64,000 nt of DNA, from positions 1 through 64,000 of the forward strand of contig JAETQD010000018.1 in NCBI GenBank assembly GCA_021770825.1, in the 5' to 3' direction. The stretch is from Clostridium sp. (GTDB lineage: Bacteria > Bacillota > Clostridia > Lachnospirales > Lachnospiraceae). The notes beneath the pieces were generated by a model. It searched no databases. It was not told the DNA's origin and saw only the letters and a list, made by a program, of their open reading frames with translations. This document shows positions 1-8,232 of this stretch, in pieces; positions within the stretch are counted from its first letter, which is position 1, and every line of letters starts with the position of its first letter. Made by a program: the position numbers and the translations under genes.

Positions 1-86
1 TTGAAGACGACGAGGTAGATAGGGCAGAGGTGGAAGTGCAGTAATGCATGGAGCTGACTGTTACTAATCGGTCGAGGGCTTATCCA
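1..86 (+). rRNA. rrl: 23S ribosomal RNA, 3' end (partial)
   Basis: The first 86 bases match the conserved 3' end of bacterial 23S rRNA: a GCAGTAATGCATGGAGCTGA-like helix followed by TTACTAATCGGTCGAGGGCTT, the counterpart of the GTACTAATGAACCGTGAGGCTT end in E. coli. The 5' part lies outside the window. The exact mature 3' end is estimated from the known pairing region. No 5S rRNA follows; the next gene is tRNA-Asn about 70 bases downstream. Confidence 0.9.
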
Positions 87-155
87 GAAAGGTTTTGTGG
101 AAGATTCTGAAGGAAAGATGATTCAATATGTGGTTTTGAAGGTACGTTGAAATAT

Positions 156-228
156 TCCTCGATAGCTCAGTCGGTAGAGCACGCGGCTGTTAACCGCGCT
201 GTCGTAGGTTCGAGTCCTACTCGGGGAG
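156..228 (+). tRNA. tRNA-Asn (anticodon GTT)
   Basis: A full cloverleaf can be drawn. The acceptor arm TCCTCGA pairs with TCGGGGA, the anticodon loop is CTGTTAA (GTT), and the T-arm contains GGTTCGAGTCC. CCA is not encoded. It probably belongs to the rRNA transcript, since nothing resembling a terminator separates it from the 23S end. A T-run follows at once. Confidence 0.97.
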
Positions 229-260
229 CTTTTTTAGTCCTGACTGGTTTTTGAAACTGG

Positions 261-289
261 TTGACAGAGGCAGATAAATATGGTAGTAT
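261..289 (+). promoter_or_regulatory. Promoter for tRNA-Glu/tRNA-Cys
   Basis: A consensus -35 TTGACA (261-266) is followed after 17 bases by TAGTAT (284-289), starting transcription just before tRNA-Glu. The last two tRNAs can therefore be transcribed independently of the rRNA operon. Confidence 0.65.
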
Positions 290-305
290 AAACATGCGAA
301 ATTTA

Positions 306-377
306 GGCCCCATGGTCAAGCGGTTAAGACATCGCCCTTTCACGGCGGTAACACGAGTTCGAATCTCGTTGGGGTCA
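306..377 (+). tRNA. tRNA-Glu (anticodon TTC)
   Basis: The acceptor stem GGCCCCA pairs with TGGGGTC, the anticodon loop is CTTTCAC (TTC), and the T-loop is GTTCGAATC. The 3' CCA is not encoded. It lies 16 bases before tRNA-Cys and behind its own promoter. Confidence 0.97.
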
Positions 378-393
378 TGATAAAACTAAATAT

Positions 394-464
394 GGCGACA
401 TAGCCAAGCGGTAAGGCGTGGGTCTGCAACACCCTGATCACCAGTTCAAATCTGGTTGTCGCCT
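394..464 (+). tRNA. tRNA-Cys (anticodon GCA)
   Basis: The acceptor stem GGCGACA pairs with TGTCGCC, the anticodon loop CTGCAAC holds GCA, and the T-loop is GTTCAAATC. The discriminator base is T, as expected for tRNA-Cys. CCA is not encoded. A strong terminator follows. Confidence 0.97.
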
Positions 465-475
465 CTCAATGAATA

Positions 476-517
476 CCTCAGAAACCTTGCATGTTCAAGG
501 GTTCTGGGGTTTTTTCT
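476..517 (+). terminator. Intrinsic terminator after the tRNA cluster
   Basis: CCTCAGAAACCTTG and CAAGGGTTCTGGGG form a long stem around a short loop, followed by TTTTTTCTT. Confidence 0.85.
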
Positions 518-646
518 TATTATAGCGGATGGAAATGAAGAGCCAATACGCCATACGAACAGCCCATGGAAATGTTCATGAGCAAGGTGATTGGAGATAG
601 TGGAAATGGGAGGAGAAAATAGATGGCAGATGTTAGGAGGCATTCT

Positions 647-1492
647 ATGGTACATGGAGATAAAGTTGCAATCGTAGGCTGTTCCAATGGGCAGAAGGCA
701 GAGGCCAGGGAGAAGATTAATGCTTTACAGCGTAAGCTGTGCGGAATGGGCCTGGTGCCGGTGATGGGAGAGTATATTTTTGAGCGGGAGAGTATTTTTT
801 CCGGTACAGGCAGGGAACGGGCGGAGAGCCTGATGGCATTTTATGGTGACAGGGAGATACGGGCGATTTTTGATATTTCGGGGGGAGATGTTGCCAACGG
901 GGTGTTGCCGTATCTGGATTTCGACAAAATTGCGGAGAGCGATAAGAAATTTTGGGGATACAGTGACCTTACAACGATAATAAATGCAATCTATGCGAAA
1001 ACCGGGAAGGAATCGGTTTGGTATCAGATAAGAAATCTGGTTTCTGATGATGGGGACAGCCAGCTTATGCGTTTTCGGAACACGGTTCTGGGAGGACGGC
1101 GGGATTTGTTTGATTTCCGGTATTCCTTTGTGCAGAAGGAAGAGATGGAGGGAATTGTGGTTGGCGGAACGATTCGGTGTTTGCTTAAGCTGGCCGGAAC
1201 AGAATACTGGCCCAATATGGATGGAAAGATTTTATTTTTGGAAGCCAATGGAGGCATGATTCCGCAGATGGCAACGTATTTAAGCCAGTTGAAGCAGATG
1301 GGAGTGTTTGAGCGCATTTCCGGTATCTTGCTGGGGACGTTTCTGACCATGGAGGCGGAAGCCTGTGTACCGGATATGGTTTCGCTGGTGAAAGCATGTG
1401 CGGGACCCAACATTCCGATTGCAGTTACGGAAGAAATCGGCCATAAGACCAATTCAAAGGCCATCGTGATTGGACGTGAAATGTATCTTTGA
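647..1492 (+). CDS. S66-family LD-carboxypeptidase (MccF-like)
   Basis: This is a cytoplasmic serine peptidase of family S66, which trims the L,D bond of muropeptide tetrapeptides during peptidoglycan recycling; MccF relatives cleave microcin C-like acyl-nucleotides instead. The triad is visible: the nucleophile Ser in GYSD (about residue 106), Glu in FLEANG, and His in EIGHKTNS near the C-terminus. The start at 647 follows TTAGGAGG at 6 bases. An in-frame ATG at 623 also has a GGGAGGAG site and would add eight residues, so the start is not certain. The L,D-transpeptidase two genes downstream suggests a cell-wall role. Choosing LdcA over MccF from sequence alone is not possible. Confidence 0.85.
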   Translation: MVHGDKVAIVGCSNGQKAEAREKINALQRKLCGMGLVPVMGEYIFERESIFSGTGRERAESLMAFYGDREIRAIFDISGGDVANGVLPYLDFDKIAESDKKFWGYSDLTTIINAIYAKTGKESVWYQIRNLVSDDGDSQLMRFRNTVLGGRRDLFDFRYSFVQKEEMEGIVVGGTIRCLLKLAGTEYWPNMDGKILFLEANGGMIPQMATYLSQLKQMGVFERISGILLGTFLTMEAEACVPDMVSLVKACAGPNIPIAVTEEIGHKTNSKAIVIGREMYL

Positions 1493-1530
1493 TAAATAGC
1501 AGAAGGGATATAGCGTTGGAGGAACTTTTC

Positions 1531-1539
1531 TGCTATAAT
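1531..1539 (+). promoter_or_regulatory. Extended -10 promoter before the SseB-like gene
   Basis: TGCTATAAT is a perfect extended -10 element. No good -35 is visible at the right distance. Transcription would start near 1546, which excludes an upstream in-frame ATG at 1538 as the start of the next gene. Confidence 0.5.
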
Positions 1540-1585
1540 GGACAGGTCAGATTGGAAATTCAATGACTGGAAGGAAGACAGAAGT

Positions 1586-2368
1586 ATGGGAAATGAGAAT
1601 GTAGTGCAGCCGGAGAAACAGGCGGCTATGCGGACTTTAAGCGGGGCCAGGGAGCTTTATGTATTGATCTCGTTATGTACGAAAATGCCGTTTGTTATGT
1701 GTGACCCGGAAACATTTGATGATGAAATCTTTATATATGAGAAGGAAGAGGATATTAAGCGGGAAGGAAAACGGTTTGTGGATCAAAAGATTCCTCTGCA
1801 GATCGCCAAGGTGGAGCAGAAGGACTTTTTAAACTTTTATGCAAACTTATTTACCATGGGAGTGAACTGTGTGGTTTTAAACGGCTATATGCCGGGGGAG
1901 TATAAGCTCCAGTTGAGCGATATGGTTAAAAAGCCAGGGCAGAAGCTTCCCAATGGGCAGGTCTGGGTGGAGAATCCGGGGCTGCATCTGACAGCCATTT
2001 ATTTTTTGCAGGAAGTGAGGAGGCAGAAACTCTCAGAGCTGACCGATGAGCTGAAGGAAATGCAGGAGGAGATTCTGGCTGATTATGGAAAGGGAACCTA
2101 TGTGGCTGCTTTCCATGAAAATAATGGAGTCCCGCTTTTGAAGCAGAAAAACGGCGATGCGTTCCAGCCTGTTTTTACGGATATTCTGGAGTTCAGGAAG
2201 TTTAATAAGGATAACCAGTTTAAGGCTGCCATGGTGACTGCAGCGAAAATCCCGGAGATCCTTGCGGGAGAGGCCAAGGGAGTTGTAATTAATCCCTTCG
2301 GAATTAATCTCCAGCTCCCCATTACGAAACGGCCGGTGAAAAAGGAGCCTGAAAAGGATACAGAATAA
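1586..2368 (+). CDS. SseB-family protein
   Basis: The protein has about 260 residues. The C-terminal motif GVVINPFGINLQL is typical of the SseB family, first noted in E. coli for serine sensitivity when overexpressed; no biochemical function is established. The N-terminal half contains a SseB-like alpha/beta stretch (LYVLISLCTKMPFVMCDPET). The sequence shows no signal peptide or membrane segment, so it is probably cytoplasmic. The start at 1586 is chosen because GGAAGGAAG lies about 8 bases upstream and the -10 box overlaps the alternative ATG at 1538. The L,D-transpeptidase gene follows after 35 bases, probably in the same operon. Confidence 0.7.
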   Translation: MGNENVVQPEKQAAMRTLSGARELYVLISLCTKMPFVMCDPETFDDEIFIYEKEEDIKREGKRFVDQKIPLQIAKVEQKDFLNFYANLFTMGVNCVVLNGYMPGEYKLQLSDMVKKPGQKLPNGQVWVENPGLHLTAIYFLQEVRRQKLSELTDELKEMQEEILADYGKGTYVAAFHENNGVPLLKQKNGDAFQPVFTDILEFRKFNKDNQFKAAMVTAAKIPEILAGEAKGVVINPFGINLQLPITKRPVKKEPEKDTE

Positions 2369-2403
2369 AAGATAGAAAGCGATAACGGAAGCGAGGATAT
2401 GAT

Positions 2404-3813
2404 ATGAAAAATCTTTTGAAAAAGATATTTCCTGTGGGAGCTGCGATCTGGATTGCCGCTGCAGCGCTTCCATTCGGAAGTATGGCCGCAGAAAAAGAAG
2501 ATACTACCCGGTTTGTGGAAGGGACCACAATCAACGGCGTACAGGTGTCCGGAATGACAGCAGATGAGGCGAAGGCCCACATGGAAGAGTACTTTAAGGG
2601 AGCCTATACCTTAAAGGTCAAAGACCTGGACGGAACACAGGAGCTGATTAAAGATACAGACATTGGATATTATCTCCAGGTCACAGGTGATTTGAACGCT
2701 ATTTTGCAGAGAGAGAATGAGAACGGAAGAAAAACAGGGCCCGGGGAGGACAACAGCTTCCGTGTGGAGGTAAATTCCGGATGTGACGAAGGCCTGCTGC
2801 GTCAGGCCATGGAAAACCTTACCTTCGTGAAGAACGCCACACCCACCACAGATGCCCATATCTCGGCCTATGAGGAGGGAAAGGCATTTACGATCATTCC
2901 GGAGGTGCAGGGAACGGAAATTGATGTGGACAAGCTGATGGCGGCCGCCAAGGAGGCCTTAAGCGAACAGAGGTCTGTGCTGAGGCTGGCTGACATTGAC
3001 TGCCGGAAAACCATTCAGGTAACTTCTCTGGACGACTCCCTGAACCGGCTGTGCGCCAATTTGAATCAGTTTAAAGATGTGAATATTACGTATGTGTTTG
3101 GGGAGAACCAGGAAGTCCTTCTTGGGACGGAGATTGCCCAGTGGATTAAGGGAACCTCAGGGTCCACTATCCTTGTGGATGAGGCAAAGGCAGCGGAGTA
3201 TGTGAAGTCTCTGGCTGACACCTATGATACCTATGGGAAACCTATTCTGTTTCATGCCTCTTCCGGACGGGATGTGACGGTGCCCGGTGCCTATGGATGG
3301 CAGATCAATCAGGCGGAGGAAGTAAAGGCGCTGATTCAGGCAATTCAGAGCTGTGAGAGCCAGTCCAGGGAGCCTGTTTATTCCCACACAGCAATCAGCT
3401 GGAGCGGAAATGATTTTGGAACCACATATGTGGAGGTGGACCTGACAGGACAGCACCTGTACCTTTATGAAAACGGTACCTGTATTCTGGATACTCCCTT
3501 CGTATCGGGAAATGTGTCCAGGGGATGGACAACCCCACCGGGATTTTTCACCTTGAATTATAAACAGCGAGACAAGGTTTTAAGGGGAAAACTTCAGGCA
3601 GACGGAACCTATGAATATGAAACTCCGGTTTCCTACTGGATGCCTTTTAACGGCGGAATCGGACTTCATGACGCCAACTGGCGTGCCAAGTTCGGAGGAC
3701 AGATCTATCAGACCAGCGGTTCGCACGGCTGCATCAATCTTCCGCCCAAGGCGGCAGCCGCCATTTATGAGCATGTATATAAAGGAATTCCGGTTATATG
3801 CTACAACTATTAA
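2404..3813 (+). CDS. L,D-transpeptidase (YkuD) with PG-binding domain
   Basis: This exported enzyme forms 3-3 cross-links in peptidoglycan or attaches its partners. The order is an N-terminal signal/anchor (residues about 5-28, rich in Ala/Ile), a long putative peptidoglycan-binding-type region (about 45-300), and a YkuD catalytic domain (about 340-469). The catalytic signature is clear: a His in GLHDANW, then SGSHGCINL with nucleophile Cys443. The length of 469 residues is usual for clostridial members. It follows the SseB-like gene and ends just before a strong terminator. Together with the S66 peptidase upstream it makes a small group acting on L,D bonds. Confidence 0.92.
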   Translation: MKNLLKKIFPVGAAIWIAAAALPFGSMAAEKEDTTRFVEGTTINGVQVSGMTADEAKAHMEEYFKGAYTLKVKDLDGTQELIKDTDIGYYLQVTGDLNAILQRENENGRKTGPGEDNSFRVEVNSGCDEGLLRQAMENLTFVKNATPTTDAHISAYEEGKAFTIIPEVQGTEIDVDKLMAAAKEALSEQRSVLRLADIDCRKTIQVTSLDDSLNRLCANLNQFKDVNITYVFGENQEVLLGTEIAQWIKGTSGSTILVDEAKAAEYVKSLADTYDTYGKPILFHASSGRDVTVPGAYGWQINQAEEVKALIQAIQSCESQSREPVYSHTAISWSGNDFGTTYVEVDLTGQHLYLYENGTCILDTPFVSGNVSRGWTTPPGFFTLNYKQRDKVLRGKLQADGTYEYETPVSYWMPFNGGIGLHDANWRAKFGGQIYQTSGSHGCINLPPKAAAAIYEHVYKGIPVICYNY

Positions 3814-3821
3814 ATAGAATA

Positions 3822-3863
3822 GGAAAAGCCTCTGCGATTGGCAGCCGCAGAGGCTTTTCCTTT
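3822..3863. terminator. Bidirectional intrinsic terminator
   Basis: GGAAAAGCCTCTGCG pairs perfectly with CGCAGAGGCTTTTCC around a nine-base loop, with T-runs on both strands. It separates the converging L,D-transpeptidase and kdgK genes. Confidence 0.9.
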
Positions 3864-3947
3864 GGACCCGCTGGCTGGCAGGTCCTGTGGTATATATTGA
3901 GGAATAAACTTGCCCTATTTGGCAAATTGGGCAACTAAGCCAGATGA

Positions 3948-4973
3948 TTATCTCTGAACACGTCCGGAGCCGTCGCCGCCTGCAAGCTTGTTTACCTCGT
4001 CTACGGAAACCATGTTCATGTCTCCCTCGATGGAGTGCTTTAAGCAGGATGCAGCAACTGCAAACTCGATTGTGCTCTGAGCATCATAATCGCTTAAGCA
4101 GGCGTAAATTAATCCGCCGCCGAAGCTGTCGCCGCCGCCTACGCGGTCAACGATGTGCATTTTGTACTTCTTGCTGAAGTAGTAATCATTTCCGTCATAT
4201 AACATGGCGGACCAGTTGTTGTCATTTGCGGAGAGGGATTCACGGAGTGTAATGGCAACCTTTGTGAAACCGAAGCGGTCAGCAAGCTGTTTTGCAACAT
4301 CCTTGTAGCCCTCATGGTTTACAGTACCGGTTGTAACGTCTGTATTGGCAGCCTTGATGCCGAATACATCGGAAGCGTCCTCTTCGTTTGCGATACATAC
4401 ATCAACATATTTGCAAAGCTCGCCCATAACTTCGCCTGCTTTTGCCTTGCTCCACAGTTTATTTCTGTAATTCAAGTCGCAGGAGATGGTAAGACCAAGC
4501 TCTTTTGCTTTTTTACATGCTTCCAGGCAGATACCTGCTACGGTGTCATTGAGGGCCGGGGTGATACCTGTGAAATGGAACCAGTCAGCGCCTTCAAAAA
4601 TCTTTGCCCAGTCGAAGTCTTCCGGAGAAGCCTCAGAAATTGCGGAATGTGCGCGGTCGTAGATAACCTTGGACGGTCTCTGGGAAGCACCCTTCTCTAA
4701 GAAATAGATACCAACACGGTCACCGCCGCGGGCGATTGCGGATGTGTCAACACCGTATTTTCTTAACTCGTTGACAGCAGCCTGACCGATTTCGTGCTTC
4801 GGAAGCTTAGTAACGAAAGCGGAATCAAAACCGTAGTTAGCAAGGGAAACAGATACGTTGGCCTCGCCGCCGCCGTAGGTTGCGCCGAATGTGTTGGCCT
4901 GTACAAAACGATAATATCCCTCCGGAGCGAGACGGAGCATAATTTCACCAAATGTGATAACTCTCTTTGCCAT
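3948..4973 (-). CDS. kdgK: 2-dehydro-3-deoxygluconokinase (PfkB family)
   Basis: KDG kinase phosphorylates 2-keto-3-deoxygluconate to KDPG with ATP, a step in hexuronate and pectin breakdown. The 341-residue protein has the PfkB signatures: GGGEANVSVSLANYG near residue 35 for the sugar site, and DRVGGGDSFGGGL near residue 285, where the Asp of GGD is the catalytic base. It lies 39 bases downstream of the KDPG aldolase gene on the same strand, so the two successive enzymes are co-transcribed. Other PfkB sugar kinases are possible from motifs alone, but this neighbour makes KDG kinase the natural call. Confidence 0.92.
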   Translation of the reverse strand: MAKRVITFGEIMLRLAPEGYYRFVQANTFGATYGGGEANVSVSLANYGFDSAFVTKLPKHEIGQAAVNELRKYGVDTSAIARGGDRVGIYFLEKGASQRPSKVIYDRAHSAISEASPEDFDWAKIFEGADWFHFTGITPALNDTVAGICLEACKKAKELGLTISCDLNYRNKLWSKAKAGEVMGELCKYVDVCIANEEDASDVFGIKAANTDVTTGTVNHEGYKDVAKQLADRFGFTKVAITLRESLSANDNNWSAMLYDGNDYYFSKKYKMHIVDRVGGGDSFGGGLIYACLSDYDAQSTIEFAVAASCLKHSIEGDMNMVSVDEVNKLAGGDGSGRVQR

Positions 4974-5012
4974 GATTAAAACTCTCCTTAAAAATTATAG
5001 ATTTTCCGTGGA

Positions 5013-5972
5013 TTATTTCTGTACAAGATGTACTGCAAAGCCGCCGATTTCATCGGAAAGGTAGATGGCAGTCATCTTATCGCCTTTGAACTTGGCTGTG
5101 GACTCATCAAACTTATAGCCCATCATTTCCAGATAGTTCTTTGCTCTTACAACGGAGTTGGTGGAAACGGCAATGTGGCCCTTTGCACCGCGTCCGGCGC
5201 TCTTCATAGCTTCGATGGCAGTTCCTGCAAATACGGAGCTGTTGCCGACTTTCTTTGTGAAGCCGAAAAGTCCGTCAAATGCGTCGGCAGTCTTTTCTGC
5301 CTCTGTTTCATTGTCGCAGTTGATGCCGATATGGGCTAACTCAAAGCCAAGCATGGTCTGTACGGCTTCCTTGGTTAAATCACGAATCTTATCGAACTCG
5401 CCTGCTGCAACCAGATCTTTCTTAACCATCCAGCTTCCGCCGCATGCTAAGATCTTATCGAATGCAAGGTAGGAGTTAAGATTCTTTGCATTGATTCCTC
5501 CGGTGGGCATGAATTTCATCTGGGTATAGGGAGCAGCCATGGCTTTGATCATATTGAGGCCGCCTGCCTGCTCTGCCGGGAAGAATTTTACAACGTCAAG
5601 ACCGAGGGAGATTGCAACCTCCACATCGCTGGGATTGGAAGTACCTGGTGTCACCGGGATACCCTTGTCCACACAATATTTCACAACTGTCGGATTTAAG
5701 CCCGGGCTTACAATGAATTTTGCGCCGGCATTGACAGCACGGTCCACCTGTTCGGTGGTGAGAACGGTTCCTGCGCCCACCAGCATGTCCGGGAATTCCT
5801 TTGCCATGATGCGGATGGATTCTTCAGCAGCTGCGGTACGGAAGGTAACCTCTGCACACGGAAGGCCGCCCTCGCAGAGTGCCTTTGCAAGCGGAGCAGC
5901 ATCTTTGGCATCATCCAGTACCACAACCGGAACGATACCAATTTTCTGGATTTTTTCTAATACTTCGTTCAT
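5013..5972 (-). CDS. eda: KDPG/KHG aldolase with C-terminal VOC-like domain
   Basis: The first ~213 residues are a class I KDPG/4-hydroxy-2-oxoglutarate aldolase, which splits KDPG into pyruvate and glyceraldehyde-3-phosphate. Visible are EVTFRT, the GAGTVLT loop, and DVVKFFPAEQAGG with the Schiff-base Lys. Ordinary Eda proteins end here at about 210 residues. This one continues for about 105 residues (LGFELAHIGINCDNE to the end) with the look of a glyoxalase/VOC fold, including GHIAVSTNSVVRAKNYLEMMGY. The start follows AAGGAG. The gene is the first of the operon with kdgK and sits behind a strong promoter with a double operator. Confidence 0.92.
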   Translation of the reverse strand: MNEVLEKIQKIGIVPVVVLDDAKDAAPLAKALCEGGLPCAEVTFRTAAAEESIRIMAKEFPDMLVGAGTVLTTEQVDRAVNAGAKFIVSPGLNPTVVKYCVDKGIPVTPGTSNPSDVEVAISLGLDVVKFFPAEQAGGLNMIKAMAAPYTQMKFMPTGGINAKNLNSYLAFDKILACGGSWMVKKDLVAAGEFDKIRDLTKEAVQTMLGFELAHIGINCDNETEAEKTADAFDGLFGFTKKVGNSSVFAGTAIEAMKSAGRGAKGHIAVSTNSVVRAKNYLEMMGYKFDESTAKFKGDKMTAIYLSDEIGGFAVHLVQK

Positions 5973-6032
5973 GATCCCATTTCTCCTTTTAATTTTATAA
6001 TTCAGGAAACGTTTATTCGGTCAGTGATTCTG

Positions 6033-6077
6033 TAATACGATACTGAGTTTCACAATATGAAACTATGTTTCGTATTA
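6033..6077. promoter_or_regulatory. 45-bp double palindromic operator
   Basis: Two 13-base boxes, GATACTGAGTTTC (6039-6051) and GAAACTATGTTTC (6059-6071), lie 20 bases apart centre to centre. They are embedded in a larger imperfect palindrome bounded by TAATACGA and TCGTATTA. It starts about 12 bases downstream of the predicted transcription start, a position suited to repression. The core TGAAAC/GTTTC resembles KdgR-type (IclR family) operators of enterobacteria; the identity of the regulator here is inference. Confidence 0.7.
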
Positions 6078-6095
6078 CGGTATCCATTAGTTTAA

Positions 6096-6123
6096 ATTAT
6101 ACTCGACAGTGATGAAATGTCAA
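6096..6123 (-). promoter_or_regulatory. Promoter of the eda-kdgK operon
   Basis: On the minus strand, TTGACA (6118-6123) and TATAAT (6096-6101) are both perfect, with a 16-base spacer. Transcription would start near 6089, just upstream of the double operator. Confidence 0.85.
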
Positions 6124-6249
6124 TAGGAAAAAAAGGAATTCCAGGGGATTTTATAAGGAAATAATGGACCTTCCCATCTGTTTAAAAGTGTGATAAAATG
6201 AACGCGAAAGCATTAAGGCTGAAGAAAATGAGAGGACAAACAAACAGAG

Positions 6250-7179
6250 ATGAATCTGGAATTTAATAAACTGAATGCCGAGTGCATTGAGGAACTGGCA
6301 AAGTACTATGGGAAGCGGCATGACCAGACCTGCGACAGCGTAATTCTTGATAATTTTCTTTGGAGAATTTATTACGATGTACGATACTGTGTGCGTGACC
6401 AGAAGGCGGTTTTGTGGACGATGAATATTATGGGGAAGCAGTATGCGGCTCTTCCGGTCTGTGCGATGGAGGACATGCCCCATTATTTTTCTGAGCTGGA
6501 ACAGTATTTTAACAAGGAACTGGGGATTCCGCTGGAAATCTACCTGGCGGACGAGCCTGCCATGGAATATTTAAATCTTCCGGCGGATCGCTATTCGGTC
6601 ATTGAGCTGCCGGACAGCAGGGACTACCTTTACAGCGCAGAGGCTTTAAAAGTTCTGCCGGGAAAAAAGCTGGCGAAAAAGAAAAATCATATGAACTTTT
6701 TCAAGCGTGAGTATGAAGGGCGGTATGAATACCGGACCCTTTGCTGTTCCGATAATACGGATATATGGAAGTTCCTGGATAAATGGAGAGAGCAGAAGGG
6801 ACAGGAAGTGGAAGGCCACCTGGACTATGAGGTGGAGGGAATCCATGAAATCCTTAAAAACTGCTGTTTCTTAAATGTCCGTATGGGCGGGATTTATATT
6901 GACGGACAACTGGAGGCATTTTCCATCGGCAGCTACAATGCCAGGGAAAAGATGGCGATTATTCATGTGGAAAAGGCCAATCCGGAAATCCGCGGGCTGT
7001 ATCAGATGATCAACCAGCAGTTTTTAATTCATGAGTTTGAAGAAGCAGAAATCGTAAACCGTGAGGACGACATGGGGCTGCCGGGGCTCAGGCATGCGAA
7101 GATGTCCTATGCTCCCATGGGATTTGCAAAGAAATACAGAATCCGGCAGCTTTGGCCGGAAGGAAGTCAGAGGGGCTAA
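6250..7179 (+). CDS. DUF2156 / lysylphosphatidylglycerol synthase C-terminal-like protein
   Basis: The 309-residue protein matches the DUF2156 family, the GNAT-like double fold that forms the soluble half of MprF (aminoacyl-phosphatidylglycerol synthase). Stretches such as KKNHMNFFKREYEGRYEYR, AFSIGSYNAREKMAIIHVEKANPEIRGLY and NREDDMGLPGLRHAKMSYAP are characteristic. There is no membrane part, so it does not act as a full MprF; an aminoacyl- or acyl-transfer role is only inferred. A TGATAAAAT extended -10 lies at 6191-6199. It begins a run of five genes on the same strand and the next gene starts 7 bases after its stop. Confidence 0.8.
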   Translation: MNLEFNKLNAECIEELAKYYGKRHDQTCDSVILDNFLWRIYYDVRYCVRDQKAVLWTMNIMGKQYAALPVCAMEDMPHYFSELEQYFNKELGIPLEIYLADEPAMEYLNLPADRYSVIELPDSRDYLYSAEALKVLPGKKLAKKKNHMNFFKREYEGRYEYRTLCCSDNTDIWKFLDKWREQKGQEVEGHLDYEVEGIHEILKNCCFLNVRMGGIYIDGQLEAFSIGSYNAREKMAIIHVEKANPEIRGLYQMINQQFLIHEFEEAEIVNREDDMGLPGLRHAKMSYAPMGFAKKYRIRQLWPEGSQRG

Positions 7180-7186
7180 AAGAGGT

Positions 7187-8212
7187 ATGATTCGGTATTT
7201 GGAAACAGAGGAAAAAGGGCGTACAAGGGCCTTGTGGAATGAGGCCTTCCCGGAGGATTCCAACCAGTTCTGCGAGTATTATTTTAAGGAAAAAATGAAG
7301 GATAACCAGGTGCTGGTCTGTGAGGAAGAGGGCAGAATCGTCGCCATGCTGCACCGGAATCCCTATATGATTTCCATGCGGGAGGATATAAAGAAATGCG
7401 ATTATATCGTGGGCGTGGCCACAGCAGTGTCTGAACGAAACAAGGGACATATGCGGGGGCTTTTGCTTGCCATGCTGCGGGACATGCAGGAAGAGAGAAT
7501 GCCCTTTACGTTTCTGATGCCGGCGCGGGAATCTCTGTATCTTCCTTATGATTTCCGGTTCGTATTTGACCAGCCGCGGTGGGTGCTGCATTATAATAAG
7601 GACATCAAGCGGGTGCCGTACAGCGGAAATACACTGACAGAAGATCTGGCCCAGTGGCAGAACGCCTGGCTGAAGCGGCAGTATGAGGTGTTTGCGGTCC
7701 GTGACCAGGCATATCTGGAACGGATGGAGAAAGAGCTGAAAAGCGAAAACGGTACATGCAGCCTGATCTATGACGACGACTGGTTCATCGGAATGGAGAG
7801 CGAATGGGGACTTCACGAAAGGGAGATGCGCTATCTCTATACGGGGGAGCGGTACAGGACCCTGGCGGGGACGAAGCCGGCCATCATGGCAAGAATCGTA
7901 TGTATGCCGGAATTTGTAAAGCATATCCGGCTGTCGGAGGACTGCCCGGAGGATGAGGTTGTGGTGGAGATCGGCGTCCATGACCTGTTTGTGCCCCAGA
8001 ATCAGGGGGCATGGACCTGGAGGCTGACCAGGGAGGGGTCTGTGATGACCCAGGAATCACGGTTTATTTCCAAGGGGCGGATGGAAGTGTTTACCATCGC
8101 CGAGCTGACCCAGTGGCTGTTTGGATATACGGTGCCGGAACAGGTGGAGCGTGTGCCCTATGGAAAGTATATTGAACCCTTTCAGGGTGTTTTTCTGGAC
8201 GAAGTGGTTTAA
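7187..8212 (+). CDS. GNAT N-acetyltransferase (Eis-like)
   Basis: The N-terminal part is a GNAT fold: VVC-type beta strands around residues 35-60 (ALVCEEEGRIVAML-like), then IVGVATAVSERNKGHMRGLLLAMLRDM, which carries the acetyl-CoA pyrophosphate loop. The C-terminal half resembles the second GNAT and SCP2-like regions of Eis-type enzymes. The substrate is unknown; Eis relatives acetylate amines on lysines or aminoglycosides. The start ATG at 7187 follows AGAGGGG; upstream in-frame codons overlap the previous gene and lack a ribosome site. A Sir2 deacylase gene follows after 20 bases. Confidence 0.8.
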   Translation: MIRYLETEEKGRTRALWNEAFPEDSNQFCEYYFKEKMKDNQVLVCEEEGRIVAMLHRNPYMISMREDIKKCDYIVGVATAVSERNKGHMRGLLLAMLRDMQEERMPFTFLMPARESLYLPYDFRFVFDQPRWVLHYNKDIKRVPYSGNTLTEDLAQWQNAWLKRQYEVFAVRDQAYLERMEKELKSENGTCSLIYDDDWFIGMESEWGLHEREMRYLYTGERYRTLAGTKPAIMARIVCMPEFVKHIRLSEDCPEDEVVVEIGVHDLFVPQNQGAWTWRLTREGSVMTQESRFISKGRMEVFTIAELTQWLFGYTVPEQVERVPYGKYIEPFQGVFLDEVV

Positions 8213-8232
8213 AGGAAAGGAGTGCAGGCGGA

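Noticed and set aside
1024-1563. Long minus-strand open frames opposite the LD-carboxypeptidase and many other genes
   Set aside because: They lie opposite genes with clear family motifs, have no ribosome sites and show no motif of their own.
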